NCBI GenBank assembly: GCA_963576725.1
Contig: OY755242.1
Location: 5,436,240 to 5,500,239 of the forward strand
DNA: 64,000 bases
Reading direction: 5' to 3'
DNA from: Azorinus chamasolen
Lineage: Eukaryota > Mollusca > Bivalvia > Cardiida > Solecurtidae
The notes beneath the pieces are model-generated. The model was not told where the DNA came from. It saw nothing but the letters and a program-made list of their open reading frames with translations, and ran no database searches. Shown here piece by piece: positions 11,360 to 22,677 of the stretch; the first letter of the stretch is position 1, and each line of letters starts with the position of its first letter. A program made the translations under genes and the position numbers.

Positions 11360-13701
11360 CTCTGATCATGTTGAAACGCAGGTATGCCCTCTTTTCCAAG
11401 TCGGAATCCAGTACAAAGTAGAAAGTTTATGTTGTTTTATGTTAGGACCAGACTTAAAATTATTGCACATTTTTACATGTTCTGAGACTATATCTTTTTC
11501 AGGTGTTGGAACTGTTATATAAGTTTGTGAATCAGTTAGCTCCTTCTTTAAAACATCAACATAATACAATCTTCAAATAATGATTACATTATTTGATGCC
11601 TTGTCAGCAGGAACAAGAACATAATTTGAATGAGAATTAGACATGTTTTTTCTTCAAATAGCGAAATGTAACTCTAGGTCAAGGTGGTAAAAGATGGTAA
11701 TTTGATTTGTAAAAGGTAATACGCGTATCAATAATATCAAAAATACATTTCTTACAATCCGAAAGGGCATTAACATCAGCATGTTCTCGTCGACACCATT
11801 TGATGCAGAATTCTTGAATAGCTTCCGCAATATGAGTTCGACAAGCGCCATAATCATTATTATATTTATAACAGGTGATAGGTAATTCAGAGTTGATGAA
11901 ATATTTGGGAATAGTATCGATTACATTCTTATCACGAAATATACTTTGAATATCAATAAAATCGATACCTTTATTTAGGAATTGAAGTTTCAGAAAATGT
12001 TTCTTATGTTCAGATTCTTTATCAATACGAGGAGGAAGAACATTCTGTGTGTAACTTTGTATAAGTGAAGCAGTATTAATTAACGGATCTGTGAAGCAGT
12101 ACAGTAAAACCTCTCTTAACCGGTAGTTAAATTTAGTATGAATATCGGTCTTGGAGACAGGTGGCAACTTAATGCAGGGTGAAAGTCATGCAGAAAGCTC
12201 CTAGAGGAGCTTTCTGCATGACTTTCACCCTGCATTAAGCAGCCACCTGCCTAAAAGTATCTAAATTATTATCTACTAGAAATCCAGTTAAGAGAGGTTA
12301 TACTGTATTAATTAACGGATCTGTACGCATATATATTTTATCAGCCTCTTCGTCTATGGATTTGAGACAGGAAAAGGGTAAAGACGATAAACAAGATAAC
12401 ATAGAATGTTTGCCAGTTTGTTTTAGAATGGTATGTAAGTCATGAATAGACATACTACGACGTAATTTACGCTTAATATTACCATTTCTACGTCTACCAT
12501 GTGATCTACTTTTACGTTTTCGAATAGAACATATAGAGAAAATATCGATGTTTGGATCTTTAAAAATGTTGCCGCTTTGGAAAATGTTATCATTAAGGCC
12601 TAAAGGAAAAGGTGTTTGTAACTTCTTTAGCCAGTCTAGCTCTGTGATAAAACGAGCTTTAGATTTTAAACTGCTAGTAGTTTTAGCATCATAATAAAGT
12701 TGTTCCACTGGTTGAACCGAAACATATTTGAAAGAATGTCCTGTATGACGAAAATACTGGTAAAGAAAATTGCGTACTTTTTTGATCCGGCAATGGTAAC
12801 TGTGTTCACGAAACCTAGTTTTTTAAAGTACGTCCTGTCTGACCTACATATTGAATGCCACAGCGTGGCGCGTTTCATGTAAGAACATATATAATATTAG
12901 ATGAGTATCAGTCTAAATCAGAATTAATATTCACACTAAACACTCTACCGTTAACAAGAAATTTAATTGTTGATCTAGTAGAAATGAAATTGCAACACAT
13001 ACACCTCTTACTATTGCACTTAGCAATAATTGGATACACCCTATGTCTTTTGTTCAAATAATGTGAATTTAGATGGGCTTTACTATAACGAAGGATAGAC
13101 TGCTTTAAAGGAGACTGGACGATTTTTGGTCCATTATGAAAAATGTTACTAATAGCAGAAGAGGGAACATGAAAAGACGAAGCAGAAGACAATTTTAGAG
13201 GTTAAATACAAACTGACGGCTGTAGTAATTGGAAATTAGCCAGGTTATGAGGAATCTGAACAGAAGACACAGAGTGTAAGTTTAAGTTTGTAATTTTAAG
13301 TATAGGGAGATTATTCATAATTTATGTAGTAATTGTAGCACCCTTCCGTACAAAGCGACATACATATGTAACGAAAAGACAAGTTATGTAAAGAATAAAA
13401 ACATACCAGAGGTTACGAAAAAAATAATAAAGACTAAGGATATGAAGGAAAACGTTGAATGGGTAAGAAGTAAGAAAAACGAGTAAGGTGAAGTCACACT
13501 AGAGAAAACGCAAAGGGCACAAATCTTAAAAGGGAAATTAAAATAGTCACACAATATGTCGGTGAGTACCGAAGCCACCATGAAGTGCAATGTACGGTGT
13601 TAAGGTATGAGGAAACGCATTGAATGTAGAGCAATTCCTACAAGAGGAAGAAAACAATATAGATTGAGCAATAAATTGACATTTACCCATGTATACTAAA
13701 T
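11360..13701 (-). pseudogene. Decayed Naiad fragment, unit-2 copy
   Basis: This is the duplicated partner of 2590-4680, with the same internal deletion, the same frameshift near the endonuclease Arg and the same TGA codons (12908-12910, 12875-12877, 11573-11575). It decayed before the segment duplicated. A 204 bp pogo-like MITE (12102-12305) later inserted here and is absent from the other unit. 12708-12298 keeps the GIY-YIG C-terminal end (ELDWLKKLQTPFPLGLN). Confidence 0.82.
12102..12305. mobile_element. pogo-like MITE, TA target duplication, unit 2 only
   Basis: Ends CAGTAAAACCTCTCTTAAC and inverse, flanked by TA at 12100-12101 and 12306-12307. It has a central perfect hairpin around GAAAGCTCCTAGAGGAGCTTTC. 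Its absence from unit 1 shows the exact insertion. A 26 bp direct duplication of target sequence (12067-12092) immediately precedes it. Confidence 0.85.
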
Positions 13702-13968
13702 TCTGAAAGGGGGTGATCCCCGAGAGCAAAAATTACAACACAAAAAGAGAAAATTGCAGACTCGGTTTTATTGAGTCTGTTCATGAACAGTAATTGAAAG
13801 TGCAACACTGCTCAGGCCCCTAGCACCGGCTTAAGCGGTATTCAATTTTTAGAACAAGAAGTACTGAAATTCATGACCTCGAAGGATCAGAAGGTATAAC
13901 AACACTGAGAATGAAGTACAGGGCGACGTTTTACGGCCGCCACACAAGCACTTAACACCTGCTGTTGT
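13702..13968. repeat. ~270 bp interspersed repeat (unit 2 only)
   Basis: Shared with 36553-36830: both contain AAAATTGCAGACTCGG, AGTGCAACACT, CGGCTTAAGC and TTTTACGGCCGCCACAC in the same order. Unit 1 lacks it. Its last ~70 bases resemble the leader of the full Naiad at 60385-60460. Confidence 0.65.
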
Positions 13969-14014
13969 GTCTACATGCGTCAGTATGGTTTCCATTGGTA
14001 CTTGGTATTTTATA

Positions 14015-14038
14015 TACGTCACCTTCAAGATATATAAA
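14015..14038 (+). promoter_or_regulatory. CRE-like and TATA core promoter of the unit-2 PH-like gene
   Basis: TACGTCA at 14015-14021 and TATAAA at 14033-14038, identical in order and spacing to the unit-1 promoter. It starts about 45 bases after the end of the 13702-13968 repeat. Confidence 0.6.
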
Positions 14039-14181
14039 CACGCTCTCTGTGCATGTGGACAGAATATTGAAAAACGGGAAAGCGCAGTTCACGCATTCAA
14101 ACAGCAAAAACACAGTAAAGAAAATAACATACAATAGGAGACATTGACGGTTATATTACTTGTGCGAATACCTCTATTGGA

Positions 14182-14610
14182 ATGAGTAAACTTACAGTGG
14201 AAAGCGGAGCCATGTCACAGGAGGGTTCAAGAAAGATTCTGATGTCCGGTCGAGTGTTTCTTTGTTGCAAGGTGACGCCAACAGAATTCAAGAAAACACC
14301 GATGTATATGTCAGTTATCAGCGGACCCAACGAGCATTTCTGTTCTCTATTCAGGGACTCAGAATTCAAATATGGACTTGGAAATGTTCATTTGAAGAAC
14401 TGTGCGGTTTTGAAAATGAATACAAATGAAAAGCAATTTCAAGTTCGTTTACACACATCTGAGAACACAGGACTGTTATTCGAGGCTTTATCAAAAGAAG
14501 ACGCTGAGTTGTGGATACAGGCACTGCACCCAAGAATTCTCACCAACTCCCCGGCGGTGTCATTCACACGCGCAGTGTGTCGTTTTAGGCTGGAAGAGGA
14601 CGATAAATGA
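14182..14610 (+). CDS. Small intronless PH-like domain protein, unit-2 copy
   Basis: Paralogue of the ORF at 4869-5297, with 142 codons and no indels. Replacements relative to it include E9G, P12S, A33T, A46V, N75H, M87K and T113A (approximate numbering). Silent changes are only two. Its promoter is conserved (TACGTCA at 14015-14021, TATAAA at 14033-14038), but the leader has about 30 extra bases near 14130-14160. A 267 bp repeat (13702-13968) has been inserted just upstream of the promoter. A candidate AATAAA lies at 14734-14739. Function is unknown; the closing-helix Trp of the PH-like fold is kept. Confidence 0.6.
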   Translation: MSKLTVESGAMSQEGSRKILMSGRVFLCCKVTPTEFKKTPMYMSVISGPNEHFCSLFRDSEFKYGLGNVHLKNCAVLKMNTNEKQFQVRLHTSENTGLLFEALSKEDAELWIQALHPRILTNSPAVSFTRAVCRFRLEEDDK

Positions 14611-15928
14611 TCATAATTATGGTCATCATTCTGAGAAAAATAAGATTAACTATAATTTTCGACAAGTGGGCTCTGGTTGCTTAGGAACTCATCTGACTTA
14701 CGAATTGACTCTACAGTTTCATAAGAAACATTGAATAAACCGGGAACTGAAACATTCAGCATGTAAGAGATTGAGTAGACAGAATTTGAAAAATTCAGAA
14801 TGCTGAACGTTCTGGGTGGTGTTCTGTATTCACACATCTGATCAGAACAAATATCAAACAAACAGCAGCCAATCAGAACAACAGATTACTATACTGATAT
14901 TCACAAAAGAGGTTCCGTGAGGTAGAGCTCGTCATATGCTCCCATTGAAACCGTGCTTTCCTGTTTCAATTAACTAAGTAAATATACAGTTCGGGAAGTC
15001 TCGTTGTGCCAATGTCAAGAATGTATAGGTCCATGTGACTAATAGAGATATTCCAGTTTTACTCTTTACTCCATAAACACGCATTTCTACGCAGTTGTAA
15101 ACAGTGTAGATCCTAATCAGACGGCTTCTATTGGAACCGTCTGATCGGGGTCTGCTCTGTTTCCTTATGGTAAAATACAGTTTCTGCCTTGATCAAAATT
15201 GCTTGTGTTCCTGTGTCTACCTGCTAGTATAACAATTAATATGATTGAGATTCATGGTGTCATTATTTCATTATTTATTACATGAATATTCATGGAGTGA
15301 ATGGTTAAAACAGTCTCGTGACCCGTAACGTCATTGTAGCGCTCAATTTGGAATTGTCACAATTTTCTAAATGGCCGTATCGTCCTTATGTCCGAATCGA
15401 TTTACATGTCTTCTGTACAGCAGTAATGAGACAACCCTGGGAATCATATAAACACGTGATAGATTTAATCAAATTGGACATAAATCTGGTCCAGTTTTGA
15501 GCTTATTCAGAGATTACCTGTATTTCATGACAGAGCATTGCCCCCAAAAATTTTGATTAGATACGCACATTTTGTCAAACCATTGGGGTAGAAGGTCCTA
15601 CGAGCATACGCGGAACCGAAGTAAAAAAAAACTCATCAGTATACAATCATTACTTCTCTGCCATTTAATCAATCAGGCGTGTAACAGGAACAAATGCTCT
15701 ATTTATCACAATGGTTTCCAACTACAAAATTCTAAAATTTTACCTTTCTCTAGTAAATGCTCCTTTTGGGTATATTCATTCAAAGAGGTTTGGTCTAAAA
15801 ATAGGCTATGGAGGAAAGGGTTAATATGCTTTAAAATTATACTGACTTTTTCTGTAAAACCTGTACATTCTCATCTGTTTGCTTGTGCATGCGTCAAAAT
15901 GGGGTAAATGGGTACACGACATCCTATC

Positions 15929-15952
15929 TACGTCATCTTGAAGCTATATAAA
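15929..15952 (+). promoter_or_regulatory. Third CRE-like and TATA promoter with no PH-like ORF after it
   Basis: TACGTCA (15929-15935) and TATAAA (15947-15952) have the same 11-base spacing and a similar spacer (CTTGAAG) to the two PH-gene promoters. Downstream sequence has diverged and no PH-like ORF follows. It is either an orphan promoter of a lost paralogue or the promoter of an unseen transcript, possibly the plus-strand MAM-lectin gene whose first visible exon lies 6.7 kb on. Confidence 0.45.
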
Positions 15953-16349
15953 CAGAGCTGTCCGTAAAGTTGGCAGTAGATATAGACAAAGCCTTAAGAC
16001 GGAGAAGTATAATTATTCAAGAACCAAATACCGAAATACATGTATAATAAGAAAAAATACACACAATTAAAAACATTGAACGGTTTTGGATATTTAGTAG
16101 ATATTGAAATTTGGAATACAATTAGAACAGGAAAAGGGTTAAGAGATAATAATGCATACATGCACATTTGGAGACATGGCACAACCAGATAAGACAATTC
16201 ATGCATCGGCTTCTGCTCTTCTTAGGCTGAACGCGTCTTGGCTAACAATTACAAACAGCTTGGGTCTAGATGAGAAGCGTAGTAATTCGGCGTCTCTTCA
16301 TGGTACAAACTGCTTGTCACCTAGACAATTTTTCTAAGAAATGAACGAA

Positions 16350-16502
16350 AAAAAGATGGTAGCTTAATGCAGGACAAAAGTGAGGCAGAAAGCTCCTAGA
16401 GGAGCTTTCTGCATTACTTTTGTCCCGCATTAAGCAACCACCTGCTAATAAGACACACATGTTTGTTCATTAAGTGGTCGCATTAGAGGGGTTCTACTGT
16501 AC
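16350..16502. mobile_element. Partial pogo-like MITE
   Basis: It has the core hairpin GCAGAAAGCTCCTAGAGGAG with inverse, and a right end GTCGCATTAGAGGGGTTCTACTG. The left end is lost. Confidence 0.6.
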
Positions 16503-17220
16503 ACTGTTTATGTTTCTATTAACCCTTCCCTAATTAACATTTACTTAGTCACTTAGCAAATACATTTAAAAGAAATGTCGGCTTAGATAAAACAAATGTA
16601 AGATCTAGAGTATATAAGTTCATAATCAAACAGAGCAGATCATGATCAAATTCGTTGGTATGAAGTGTAGTTTTAAACCTTTATGTGATTGAGACGCATT
16701 TGTATACATTTGCAAACAAAGTTGGCCCCTTGGCTAAAGTCCTATAGATGTCTCCTATAGATGCCTGTTCCGTTTGTTCACGCCATTGTACGTCACCAAA
16801 TAATCTAAAAAGCACCATAGACCTTGATCAGACACCAAGTCAGTCAAACAATGTGACTGGTCTAGGGCAAAATTGTTCGTTTAAAAAACTTATTCTCTTA
16901 CTTGTAGTGTGTGGTTCATAAAATAATGGGAAATTGTTAGACACAGCAACATATAAATGTGCATATTCAAAAACACACCTTAGCGGGGAAATAAAGGAGT
17001 CATTCTTGAAAATGTTCCAATTTGTACATGTTCTCTATGCCTCTATTTGTAAATACAAAATGTATTGTGTTGATATGAAAACACATGTCATCAAATAAGT
17101 TGAATGCACGGTGAATTGCGAGGAGTTTGTATATACATGTACATGTAGTTCAAATTGACAATGTGAATAAAATTATTTCAGTATAATCCTGTCTATTTTG
17201 CTATATTAATTTCACAGCCA
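16503..17220. other. Spacer with no gene
   Basis: AT-rich. One TTAACCCTTCCCT-type end near 16518 hints at a decayed piggyBac-like element. No coding signal. Confidence 0.5.
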
Positions 17221-17470
17221 TTAACCCTTCGCTTGCTGAATTTTAAAATACATGTCTCCTTCTTTACACATGCCCTGTTGTATAATTACATATATCTTCA
17301 CTGTGTACAAGTATTTCGCTGTGCAGTCACTGCTGTGGAGTGCACTGGTTGCGCAATCAACTTGCAAATAGTGCAGACCCTGATGAGACAGCTCCTGCCG
17401 GAGCTGTCTCATCTGGGTCTTCACTATTTACAGGTACGTATATTGACGTGATTAGCAAGCGTAGGGTTAA
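17221..17470. mobile_element. piggyBac-like MITE, family C
   Basis: Bounded by TTAACCCTTCGCTTGC and GCAAGCGTAGGGTTAA, the TTAA being the target. Central hairpin TGAGACAGCTCC and inverse. A sister copy is at 49200-49449 and a fragment at 54085-54210. TTAA plus CCC ends are typical of piggyBac elements. Confidence 0.7.
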
Positions 17471-17885
17471 ACCCTTCCTAACTACACTTATTCTGTTCTA
17501 TGAAACTCTGTGCCTCAACAGGATCCAGATTGTGTGGCACTAGAGCAAACAGTCAAGATATTATAGCTAAAACGTGACCAAGTAAGGTTTGTACTCTTTA
17601 ACTATTCCCTAATCATGTAAGAAATGACGTCAGGCGTATTTATTAGCTAAATCTGGTACATACACATCAGTAATGAAGAATTATTTGTAGGCAGGTGGCT
17701 GCTTAATGCAGGGTGAAAGTCATACAGAAAGCTCCTAGAGAAGTTTTCTGAATGACGTTATTTCACCTGCTTTAAGATGCCACCTGTGTTAAATATCAAT
17801 AATGGTACGTATTTGATTGTTCGAATAATCGAGTTTGGTATATAGACGGCGTTGTATTATTGTTGATTGTTGTGTAACATAATTA

Positions 17886-18074
17886 CAGTAAAACCCGTCT
17901 AAACCGGATTCTTTAGTAAATACGAATGTAGACATTGCTTAACACAAATTGAAAGTCGTGCAGAAAGTTCCTTAGGGAGCTTTCTGTATGACGTTCACCC
18001 TGATTTAAGGTGCCACCTGTCTCACACACCGTTATTGATACTAATTTTAATGTCCAGATTAAAGGGTTTTACTG
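17886..18074. mobile_element. pogo-like MITE
   Basis: CAGTAAAACCCGTC at the left, inverse GGGTTTTACTG at the right, TA at both flanks. Core GCAGAAAGTTCC hairpin. A core-only relative lies at 17690-17790. Confidence 0.7.
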
Positions 18075-18109
18075 TATATGAAGTTGATGATTTGACGATG
18101 TTGAATTTG

Positions 18110-18330
18110 ACTCCTTTGCAAACAGAGTAGACTCGGATTAAATGGTTCCCGTAGGGGCCGTTTTATTTGGGTCTGCTCGATTTGCGTATCTAATTCTACA
18201 GTTTTTGCAGGGTCAATTGTTTTTGGTTCATAATGACATTATTTAAATTGAGCAAACTAGTATTGACTATGTACAGTCCTTTTCATTCCTACATGACTGT
18301 TCATGTTGATGGGGTAAAGGTTTAAATGCG
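18110..18330. mobile_element. piggyBac-like MITE, family A
   Basis: Hairpin AAACAGAGTAGACTCGG... with inverse GGGTCTGCTCGATTTGC, followed by the family's AT-rich tail ending GATGGGGTAAAGGTTTAA. Ends are slightly decayed. Confidence 0.55.
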
Positions 18331-18699
18331 TACTAGAAAAGGGGACAGATGAAAAGAGAGATAACTATAGGACAGCACAGGGGAGACAATCACGATAATA
18401 TATAAGGATGTGTTGAAAACAATATATGTCTTTGTGACATCGTGTATCATTTAGGCCACTAATCATGACCAGGTATGATTCAAAGTCATACAAGGTCATG
18501 TATTTCAGGTCTTATCTTCAACATTCGGATCTTATCTTCAACATATAGAACGTTATGCTTCCAGTGCCATACAGTGATAGGTAATACATGTAGGAGCAAC
18601 GAGGTGAATCCAGATGAGACGGTGAGTCAATCTACGTCTCGTTTAGATCCGGTCGTTTTGCCATTAATACATGTATTGTGCAGTAGAACCGGTCTTAAT

Positions 18700-18918
18700 C
18701 CTTTCCTTGTTCTTTGTTAATTCCAAAGTTCAATACATACTGAATATTCATGAACAAAATGAAATATGGAAGGTGGCACACTGTAGCAAGTTTAGAAAGT
18801 AAAGAAAGTTTTATCAAATTCCATTAATAAACAGAGCAGACCCTGATCAGACGGTTCCTGATCTGGGTCTACCCTGTTTGCAAATGCTTGAAAACGCGTT
18901 TGTATGAGGAAAAGGGTT
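18700..18918. mobile_element. piggyBac-like MITE, family A, inverted orientation
   Basis: Left end TTAATCCTTTCC, tail with TGAATATTCATG, hairpin AACAGAGCAGACCCTGATCAG and right end GTATGAGGAAAAGGGTTA. Confidence 0.6.
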
Positions 18919-19339
18919 ACGAGGTCATCAACAAGATGTGTGATTATAGGTCTATGTAATGCATATGTGATTATTGGTAGCTTATTGCAGGTCAAAAGTA
19001 AGGCAAAAAGCTTCTATAGGAGCTTTCTGTGTTACGTTTGCCCGGCATTTAGCATGCATGTGCAGTTTACACCCACGTGTTCAATAAATGAATGACCGCT
19101 TAGAACAGGTTCTGATGTATGTAGTTTTGTAATACATAACGAGATGACTACAACAATCAGTAACACTTCATTCCTTGTCGTGTTAAATGTGGCTTGGTCA
19201 GCATCTACAAACAGCATGGATCCAGATGAGATTCCCCTTATCTCAGCGTCTCCTCAGGATCCAAGTCGTTTGGCACTCGAGCAATATTTTGTGTCAAATG
19301 TTTTAACAACCACGAAAGTAAAATTTGTTCTAGATCAGC

Positions 19340-19594
19340 GTTTAACCCTTTCCCTGGATTATATTTAGTCCAAATTTCAATATCTACTGAATATTCATGG
19401 ACAAAATAGTTACGATGAAATATTGAATGTGGAAACGTGTAGCCATTTTAGAAACTAAAGAAACTGTCTGATTAAACGGTTCATTAGCAAACAGAATAGA
19501 CCCTGATCAGACCGCTACTATAGGATCCGTCTGATCTGGATCTACTCTGTTGCAAATGCTTGAAAAAGTGTATATATATGAGGGAAAGGCTTAA
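19340..19594. mobile_element. piggyBac-like MITE, family A, inverted orientation
   Basis: TTAACCCTTTCCCTGG at the left and ATGAGGGAAAGGCTTAA at the right, with hairpin AGACCCTGATCAGACCG/inverse. Same layout as 18700-18918. Confidence 0.65.
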
Positions 19595-20059
19595 GCAAGC
19601 ACCATTTTCATCATTATACGTATTAAACACTTGGTCAGTGTTCTAAAGACCTGCATATACAATATATCTTCTCTAAAGCGACCATTCTAGGTATATATAC
19701 ACGCCTAAATGCAGCAGAACGAACGTAGTGGAAAACACCTGGGGTGTTCTCTGTTACTTTCTGAAAATTAATTAGTTTGATTTTTGTTATGGCATATGAC
19801 AATAGCACATTTTGGTTCAGGCAAAATCTGTGAACCAGGTCTATTGTAATTTCATAAGCAAACAGACCAGACACAGATCAGACGGTTCCTGGAGGAGTGA
19901 TTATATCAGGAAACTGCCATCATGCATGTGGAGTACAAGCGTTTAGTGGTTTTGATTATTTGTTACGTAACAACTAAAGGGAATTCGGAGACAGTTGCCT
20001 CGGAATGCATTCACTCTTTCGGAAAGGTTTGTATTTATCATGTACTCATTTAACACTTC

Positions 20060-20170
20060 CATTGCCAATGGGACCACTCTGTGATTACCCATGCAAACAG
20101 TTTGGATCCAGATGAGATACCGAGAAACTCGGCATCTCATCAAGCTCCAAACTGTTTGATGTTTAGATTA
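20060..20170. mobile_element. Hairpin repeat, GATGAGACGCCGAG family
   Basis: CAAACAGTTTGGATCCAGATG, then a near-perfect inverse ending CAAACTGTTTG. Relatives lie at about 19190-19290, 20345-20415, 33590-33660, 48320-48390, 53755-53830 and 56160-56220. Confidence 0.6.
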
Positions 20171-20989
20171 TATTGTTAGAACGAAAATGAAAACAAACAT
20201 GGAAACGAAGATGTTTTAGACAACAACACGTGGCAGTTAACTATTTCACTGCCACGTTTTTGTCGTCTGCAAACATCGTCGTCTGCTAAAATTTTCGTTT
20301 TTATTTTTCTTCACTTTTTTGTTTTAAATAATACATTCACAGTAACAAAACGTTTGTATCCTGCTGAGACGCCGAGTTACTTGGCGTCTCATCTCGATCC
20401 AAATTATTTGCATCGGTAATCACAGCTATGACATTGTCAGCGAAAGAAACACACTTTATAACCACGGTATATACTGTAACGTGCACTTATCCCTTAGGCT
20501 GATAAATGTTTATGCAATAATTAATGACGTCATGAATATTAACACGTTGATTTTCATGATGGCATATAAACGCAAAAAGGACCATGACAGAAATGGTAAA
20601 CTCGGGTTTGTTTTATGTCATAAGCAAACGGACCAGATGACCCCTACGGAACAGGAACTGTCTTATCTGGGTCTACTCCGTTTGCAATGGCGTCAACATG
20701 GGTCTCCGTCGAGTAAATCTTTAACCTATTTAAGCATCGGTTTCTTAGTTCACTTGTCAATATTACGAAATATTCATATTTTTAAGAGGTTTTACTGCCC
20801 CAGTTGTTTTTGCTCTGACCTATTAAGATAAGTTGTGACGCAGACAATGCAGAACCTGATCAGAGGGCATATAGGAGCCCTCATAGAGATGGGTCTACAC
20901 TTTAATCCTATATCCCTATTAACCATTTTCTTGATATAGAAGACTAAGAAGTAGTTTTATTGCAAACATAGTAGACCAAGATCTGGGCC

Positions 20990-21150
20990 TAAGGTTATAA
21001 AACTTCTGAGTCTAAGTATGAGATCATTTTCAAGTATCTGATTGAGATGTACTTATAATAGACCTGTGTCAAAGGTTATCAATCAGAATCTGACCAAGCA
21101 GATGCTTGATAATGATCCGAGACTCAAGCAAAAGGTTGTATAACATTGGG
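20990..21150. mobile_element. Diverged palindromic MITE related to the TGCTTATAAA family
   Basis: Arms carry GGTTATAAAACTT, GAGTCTAAGTATGAGATCATT and a TATCTGATTG motif, with inverse copies ending TTGTATAACATTGGGGCC. Further diverged copies lie at about 21640-21790 and 27355-27475, and a half copy at about 54015-54070. Confidence 0.6.
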
Positions 21151-21270
21151 GCCTGACTTCACAGTTTCCAGCAATACCTACAATCCATGTGTACATGTAC
21201 CATAAGAACATTTCAGATAATAGATATCCATGATTTTATTATTTCTTACATTCAACAGGGGAAATGTTAC

Positions 21271-21474
21271 TAGAGTAAAACCTCTCTATAACGGCCATTA
21301 AATTGTGTTAATTATTTGGTATTTAGGGCATGTTGCCGCTTAAAGCAAGGTGAAAGTGAAACAGAAAGCGGTCTGTTTTACTTTCACCTTGCTTTAAGCA
21401 GCCACCTGCCTTTAACACAAAATACTTGATGTAATGTAGTGGCCGTTATAGAGAGGTTTAACTGCATATGTCAT
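21271..21474. mobile_element. pogo-like MITE
   Basis: GAGTAAAACCTCTCTATAACGG at the left and the inverse at the right, with an inner hairpin of GCTTAAAGCAAGGTGAAAGT. A truncated second copy follows at 21503-21612. Confidence 0.7.
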
Positions 21475-22052
21475 CTAACTGAATGATCTAAATCACTGAT
21501 TACAGTAGAACCTGTTTTAAGCGACTATCAAAAAGAGGTATAATTACGGGTCTGTAAGACCGATGGTAGCTTAATTCGGGTCAAAGGTATTGAAGAAATC
21601 TCCTATAGGAGTACACAAGCCCACACGTTTTCGGACTATTATTTTAATACGAAGATCAGCGAGTCTCTGAGATTGAGTCTGATTTCATTTTCAAGTATCA
21701 GAATCACCAGAGTTTGAGTGTACCTAAACTCTGACTAATGAGATTCTTTAGAATGAACTCACGTCAAAGCAAACGGTGTAATAAACTCGGAACTTGGCCT
21801 ACCTTAACTGTTTCTAATGCATGGTATTTCCGGGAGAATGTCACGCAATCACACTGAAATAAATGCTTGTCCTCCCTTTTTTATGGAAAATTATGTTTTG
21901 TTAAATTAGCTTTTCATGCCGTTGTATTTGTACAAATTGAGGAAACAATGGATGCTGTACTTTATATTAGGCACATGCCTATGAAATATCAGACCAGAAC
22001 TTGTCCCATTTTGAATACTTCTAGAATGTGTATATTGATAATGACTTTACCT

Positions 22053-22127
22053 ATGTATGTGTTATTTACACATGTGTATGTATGTGTTATTTACACATGT
22101 GTATGTATGTGTTATTTACACATGTGT
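22053..22127. repeat. Tandem repeat, 3 x 25 bp
   Basis: Three exact copies of a 25 bp unit that is itself partly palindromic (ATGTGT...ACACAT). Confidence 0.9.
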
Positions 22128-22216
22128 ATTATGGAAATAAACATCATGGTTAAGTCCTAATTAAAGGATTAAAATATTGTTCTGTTTTGTTTCCGTACAA
22201 ATGTCACAATACAAAC

Positions 22217-22217
<1 letters not shown>

Positions 22218-22255
<38 letters not shown>

Positions 22256-22375
22256 ATTTTTCCGGATTAGCAAGATCGATATTTATGTATCCGGATTAGC
22301 GAGATCGAAATTTATGTGTTCGGATTATCGAGAGCGATATTTTTGTGTTCGAGTAAGTGAGGTTTTATGTTAGAT
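22218..22375. repeat. A-tract plus ~28 bp tandem repeat
   Basis: A run of about 34 A is followed by three to four copies of TCCGGATTAGCGAGATCG and then GTGAGGTTTTATG, which looks like a decayed pogo-type end. Confidence 0.6.
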
Positions 22376-22464
22376 ATCTTAACTGCTCACAATACTCAGC
22401 GTTTGGTCGTTTCTAATGTGTGTCCATTGCAGATTCATAAACATACAATCATCTGTTTGAAATA

Positions 22465-22655
22465 CAATAGAACCTGTATTAAAGGACCGTTCATTTATTG
22501 AACATAGGAATTTTAAAAGCAGATGGTTGCTTAATGCAGGGCAAAAGTAATGTAGAAAGGAGTTTCTTTCTGCATTACTGTTGACCTGTATTAAGCTACC
22601 ATCTGCCTTACATACCCATAAATAGACCTCTTTTTGATGGCCGCTTAAGACAGAC
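22465..22655. mobile_element. pogo-like MITE beside the exon 1 acceptor
   Basis: TACAATAGAACCTGTATTAA at the left, GGCCGCTTAAGACAG at the right, inner arms GGTTGCTTAATGCAGGGC and inverse. Confidence 0.65.
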
Positions 22656-22677
22656 ATAACGAGCTTTTGTTCAACAG

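Larger units (their letters stand above)
9549..15628. repeat. Duplicated segment, unit 2
   Basis: Direct, same-orientation copy of 232-8577. Unit-specific material is a pogo-like MITE (12102-12305), a ~267 bp repeat (13702-13968), about 47 bp in the palindrome at 11040-11205 and about 30 bp in the PH-gene leader. Confidence 0.9.

Noticed and set aside
16040..16340. First exon of the MAM-lectin gene after the orphan TATA box
   Set aside because: Open frames here carry no signal peptide and no donor in the right phase.
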